NCBI GenBank assembly: GCA_035687245.1
Contig: DASRYH010000063.1
Span: forward strand, 31,128 to 95,127
Length of the DNA: 64,000 nucleotides
Direction of reading: 5' to 3'
Source of the DNA: DASRYH01 sp035687245
GTDB taxonomy: Bacteria > Actinomycetota > Coriobacteriia > Anaerosomatales > PHET01
Shown here: piece by piece, positions 61,252 through 64,000 of the stretch
Layout of the letters: each line of letters opens with the position of its first letter
How positions within the stretch are numbered: position 1 is the first letter of the stretch
The notes under the pieces: generated by a model
What the model saw: only the letters and a program-made list of their open reading frames with translations
Told to the model about the DNA's origin: nothing
Database searches by the model: none
Translations under genes and position numbers: made by a program

Positions 61252-62850
61252 CTACTGCATCAGCGCGAGAATCTCGCCCGACTCGGCTTCGCCCAGCCCC
61301 ATGATGAACTCGACGAAGGCCGGCGCTATCAAGCGCTGGTACTCTTCGGCGTCGCCCTCGCTCGCTATCCACGCGTTGATGCTTCGCTCGCCGAAGTCGG
61401 GCATGCGCGTTTGCAGCGCGAGGAAGAGGTCGAGCAAGTCGCCGCCGAACGCGTCGATCATGCGGATGTAGGCCGCCGGGTAGTGACGCACCAGCGGCTC
61501 GTGGAAGGTCATCCAGAACAGCTCGAGACCCTGGTACTTCTGCGTAACGGGCGTCGGTCGGTCGTAGAAGAACGGGAAGATCGAGGGGTTCGCTTCGACG
61601 ACCTCGGCCTCCCAAGTCGTCATGGGTCGGTACGCCATCTCAACGAGCGGGTTGTCCTTGTGGAACACGAGGTTGCCGGCCTCCTGCTCGGTGTAGACCG
61701 TGCCAGGCAGGTAGATGAGCGGCCAGATCTGGAAGTCGTCCACGCCTAGCCGAATGGCCGTGACGATCAGCGACATGGTCTCTTTGAGGTCGTCTTCGGT
61801 CTCCTCCGGGAAGCCGTAGACGAAAGCAAGACGAGGCGTGATGTTCCGCTCGAGCAGCGACTTCACCACCGGTACAAGTGTGCTCGTGTCGAGCTTCTTA
61901 TTGATGATGTCTTGCATGCGCTGCGAGCCGGTCTCCACACCAAGGAAGATACGGACGCAGCCGGCGGCAGCCATCTTGTCGAGCAGCTCGTCATCGAGCG
62001 TGTCGACGCGCGCGCTGCACTTCCACGTCACGTTGAGCTCCTCGGCGATGAGCGCGTCGCAGAACTCGATGACCTTGTCGCGGCGTGCCGTGAACAGGTC
62101 GTGGTTGAACTCGAAGTCGGTACGGCCGTAGAGGTCGCGCAGCCTGCGCAACTCGCCTACGACGGAGTCGATCGGGCGCACGCGCACGCGTCGGCGGTGG
62201 AAGCCCCGCGTGGAGCAGAAACGGCAGGTGAAGGGGCAGCCGCGCCCGGTGTCGACCGGCACGGGGTACTCCGCCTCACCCGCGAGGCCGCCCACCAGCG
62301 AGTAGTCCGGCCATGGCAGCTCGTCGAGCGCGGGCGGGCACTCCGGCAGCGGCGTGGTGCGCACGGCACCTTCGGCGTCGCGATACAAGACGCCCGGCAC
62401 CTCTTCGGCAGGAAGCTCGCCTTGCAGGTAGCGGACGATAGGCACGATGGTGTCATCGGCCTCGCCGATGCAGATGAGATCGACGTACGGGAACGCGGCC
62501 ATGCTTTCGGCGGCAGTATGCGCCGCCTGCGGTCCGCCGAAGGCAATGCGCACGCTCGGGTCGAGTTCCTTGGCGACCTTGGCGAGGCGCACCGTGTCGA
62601 GGTAGTTGAGGTTCAGCGTGTGGAAGAGCAGCGTGCGGCTGCCGCGCGCGAGCAGGTCTTTGGCGACGCGCACGTCCCAGTCGGGCTCCTGCCAGTAGTG
62701 CTCGCCGAGCTCTGCCTGCGGGTACTCGAGCAGCTCGACCTCGTAGCCCGCGTCTTGCAGCACCGTGCCGATAGCGAGAAGCCCTCCGCAGTGGAAGTCG
62801 CGCACGTGCCCGAGGGTCGCCGTGCAGTCTACGAGCAGGACCTTCTCCAT
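61252..62850 (-). CDS. B12-binding-domain radical SAM protein, 532 aa
   Basis: N-terminal cobalamin-binding-like domain (about 1-140, FHCGGLLAIGTVLQDAG), radical SAM barrel (about 185-400) with the cluster motif GRGCPFTCRFCSTRG, and a C-terminal region of about 130 residues. It resembles the BchE/methyltransferase-like group; reaction unknown. The usual DxHxxG cobalamin motif is not clear, so cobalamin binding is uncertain. ATG at 62850; a TTG three bases upstream has equally good spacing to AAGGAG. Confidence 0.87.
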   Translation of the reverse strand: MEKVLLVDCTATLGHVRDFHCGGLLAIGTVLQDAGYEVELLEYPQAELGEHYWQEPDWDVRVAKDLLARGSRTLLFHTLNLNYLDTVRLAKVAKELDPSVRIAFGGPQAAHTAAESMAAFPYVDLICIGEADDTIVPIVRYLQGELPAEEVPGVLYRDAEGAVRTTPLPECPPALDELPWPDYSLVGGLAGEAEYPVPVDTGRGCPFTCRFCSTRGFHRRRVRVRPIDSVVGELRRLRDLYGRTDFEFNHDLFTARRDKVIEFCDALIAEELNVTWKCSARVDTLDDELLDKMAAAGCVRIFLGVETGSQRMQDIINKKLDTSTLVPVVKSLLERNITPRLAFVYGFPEETEDDLKETMSLIVTAIRLGVDDFQIWPLIYLPGTVYTEQEAGNLVFHKDNPLVEMAYRPMTTWEAEVVEANPSIFPFFYDRPTPVTQKYQGLELFWMTFHEPLVRHYPAAYIRMIDAFGGDLLDLFLALQTRMPDFGERSINAWIASEGDAEEYQRLIAPAFVEFIMGLGEAESGEILALMQ

Positions 62851-62971
62851 CAACGAGCGCTCCTTCTTGCGAATCCGTCGTCAGCCGCCGGCGGGGACGG
62901 CGCCCGAAGGCGCCGTCGAAACCGCACGCCGAGTGTGCCACGACTCACGCTTGGGCGCACCACAAGACATG

Positions 62972-63733
62972 CTAGCCGAAGGAGACCGGCGAAGTGGCAA
63001 CATCTTCCAGCGACGTGCTAGCGGCGCTGGTGGTGCGGGCGGGGTGGGCCGCCGCGACCGGAGCCATCGACTTCGTCCGCAGCATCACGATGCCGAGCCA
63101 CGCACACCAGACGATCATCGCGAGCCCGAAGAGGATCGCGGCGTCGTGCAGCGGCGGGACCACCGAGGTCAGGCCAGCAAGTGCCATGATCACGCCGAAC
63201 CAGCCTAGTGCCTTCGGCAGCGCGGCAGTTCGCAGGGCCACCACGCTCAGGAGCAGGATCCACAGGCCACCGAGCAGCTCGCCGCCAGCGCCACCCAAAG
63301 CCTCAGACATCGGCTCCATCGCATGCCACACCAACTGCGCCTGCGCCGGGCTCGTCTTGGCCAGCGACACGACCGTCGTCATGCCGTAGTTCCACACCAT
63401 CCCGCTTGCGATAAGCGTCACCGACCAGATGAGGCCGACCGCCGTCGCCGCGCGCATCAGTGCGGGCGCGCCGGGCGCCATCCTGTCGTGCAGAGCGAAT
63501 GCGAGCACGCCCACCGCGAGGCCGTAGAAGACGTAGGACGCGAGGTACATCGCGTAGAGGCTCGCGTAGTTGGCGACGACGACGGCGACCTTCTGCGCCG
63601 CGGTTGTCGCGCTCTGGTAGTCCACCAGCAGCAGGAAGAACGGCATCGCGGCAATCAGCGCGAGTGAGATGTAGAGCGCTGCCGCACCGCCGGCCTTCTG
63701 CCGCCTTGCTTCGTCTTGAGTGAGTGCGTTCAT
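62972..63733 (-). CDS. Six-helix membrane protein, possibly DUF4386-like, 253 aa
   Basis: Hydrophobic protein with about six helices, e.g. AALYISLALIAAMPFFLLLV and FGLAMIVWCAWLGIVML. Similar in size and plan to DUF4386 proteins but the match is weak. ATG at 63733 follows AAAGGGGAG. Divergent from the TetR gene across two operator palindromes, so probably under TetR control. Confidence 0.7.
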   Translation of the reverse strand: MNALTQDEARRQKAGGAAALYISLALIAAMPFFLLLVDYQSATTAAQKVAVVVANYASLYAMYLASYVFYGLAVGVLAFALHDRMAPGAPALMRAATAVGLIWSVTLIASGMVWNYGMTTVVSLAKTSPAQAQLVWHAMEPMSEALGGAGGELLGGLWILLLSVVALRTAALPKALGWFGVIMALAGLTSVVPPLHDAAILFGLAMIVWCAWLGIVMLRTKSMAPVAAAHPARTTSAASTSLEDVATSPVSFG

Positions 63734-63790
63734 GTCTGTCTCCCCTTTCCGTGACCCGGGCGCCCTTGCGCGCCCCGTCGTCATCGGTAT

Positions 63791-63805
63791 ACTTACTTAG
63801 TAAGT
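63791..63805. promoter_or_regulatory. TetR-type operator O1
   Basis: ACTTAC-tta-GTAAGT, perfect 15-bp palindrome. On the minus strand it lies between the possible -35 TTGTAG and -10 TATACC boxes of the membrane protein gene. Confidence 0.8.
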
Positions 63806-63825
63806 GCCTACAACCGTATTCTGAT

Positions 63826-63840
63826 ACTTACTAAGTAAGT
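63826..63840. promoter_or_regulatory. TetR-type operator O2
   Basis: ACTTACTAAGTAAGT, the exact reverse complement of O1, centre to centre 35 bp apart. It lies 21 bases before the TetR start and just after a possible -10 box TATTCT (63817-63822), so it would block tetR transcription. Confidence 0.8.
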
Positions 63841-63861
63841 ACGTCAACCCCTGGAGTGGAA

Positions 63862-64000
63862 TTGCCCAAGAAGTCGCCAGACGCCGCCGGCAAGAAGCCC
63901 GCCTCGCGCACGCCCCTGAACCGCGGCCGTGTGCTCGCAGCCGCAGTCGAGATCGCCGACGAGCGGGGTGTGGGGGCACTGACGATGCGCGAAGTCGCGT
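63862..64000 (+). CDS. TetR-family regulator, N-terminal part only
   Basis: The first 46 residues are visible before the window ends. RGRVLAAAVEIADERGVGAL followed by TMREVA is the first part of a TetR DNA-binding domain. TTG at 63862 follows GGAG; a GTG at 63856 is possible. Autoregulation through O1/O2 is likely. Confidence 0.85.
   Translation, partial: MPKKSPDAAGKKPASRTPLNRGRVLAAAVEIADERGVGALTMREVA

Overview
The window is high-G+C bacterial chromosome, densely packed with short operons on both strands. No rRNA, tRNA, insertion sequence, prophage or CRISPR array was seen. The gene set points to an anaerobic, probably hydrogen-metabolising actinobacterial lineage; class Coriobacteriia (OPB41/Anaerosomatales type) is my best guess. 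The reasons are a four-subunit pyruvate:ferredoxin oxidoreductase, [NiFe]-hydrogenase maturation genes beside a nickel ECF transporter, an [FeFe]-hydrogenase-like sensor, many ferredoxin-type Cys clusters, and frequent GTG/TTG starts with GTGA stop-start overlaps. The lineage is an inference from content; no marker gene was compared.

Layout. 1-10.7 kb: truncated dnaK (minus), a 2[4Fe-4S] ferredoxin, a galE-like epimerase followed by a decayed uracil-DNA-glycosylase-like protein, lon, an exported membrane-anchored protein, then an operon of a PIN-TM-TPR fusion, trxB and trxA ending at a strong terminator. 10.7-19.9 kb: nickel region. nikMN (minus) diverges from nikR-nikQ-nikO, followed by a zinc-ribbon/HEPN-like protein overlapping hypF, then hypC, hypD and hypE. 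A 27-bp imperfect palindrome between nikMN and nikR is a candidate NikR operator. hypA, hypB and hydrogenase structural genes are not in the window.

19.9-28 kb: HAD phosphatase, EamA permease plus glucose-6-phosphate isomerase, a LytTR regulator operon, and a GT2-like/TSUP/GNAT operon. 28-36 kb: signalling block with an AmrS-type radical SAM enzyme, a hydrogenase-like Fe-S protein fused to GGDEF, queT with a pseudoknot-forming leader, a PocR-GAF-HD-GYP protein, and an OmpR-type two-component pair. The fused GGDEF protein and the HD-GYP protein suggest redox- or H2-linked cyclic-di-GMP control. 36-45 kb: asd-lysC, porGDAB, and the SRP RNA-dnaX-ybaB-recR cluster.

45-64 kb: DedA, nitroreductase/hydrolase/TIGR01777 epimerase operon, cardiolipin synthase divergent from a DEAD-box helicase, a secreted repeat protein, a lipoprotein, an AlkD-like protein, a PadR-controlled MacB/FtsX-type exporter, several small conserved proteins, SDR plus DUF389, a B12-binding-type radical SAM protein, and at the right edge a membrane protein divergent from a truncated TetR regulator over two perfect operator palindromes.

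Two window-wide signals stand out. The heptamer TGCCGAA/TTCGGCA occurs about 75 times by hand count, roughly ten times what base composition predicts, and in places forms close inverted pairs, as DNA uptake sequences do. Several genes have a TANNNT -10 box only 6-8 bases before the start codon, which is the signature of leaderless transcripts.
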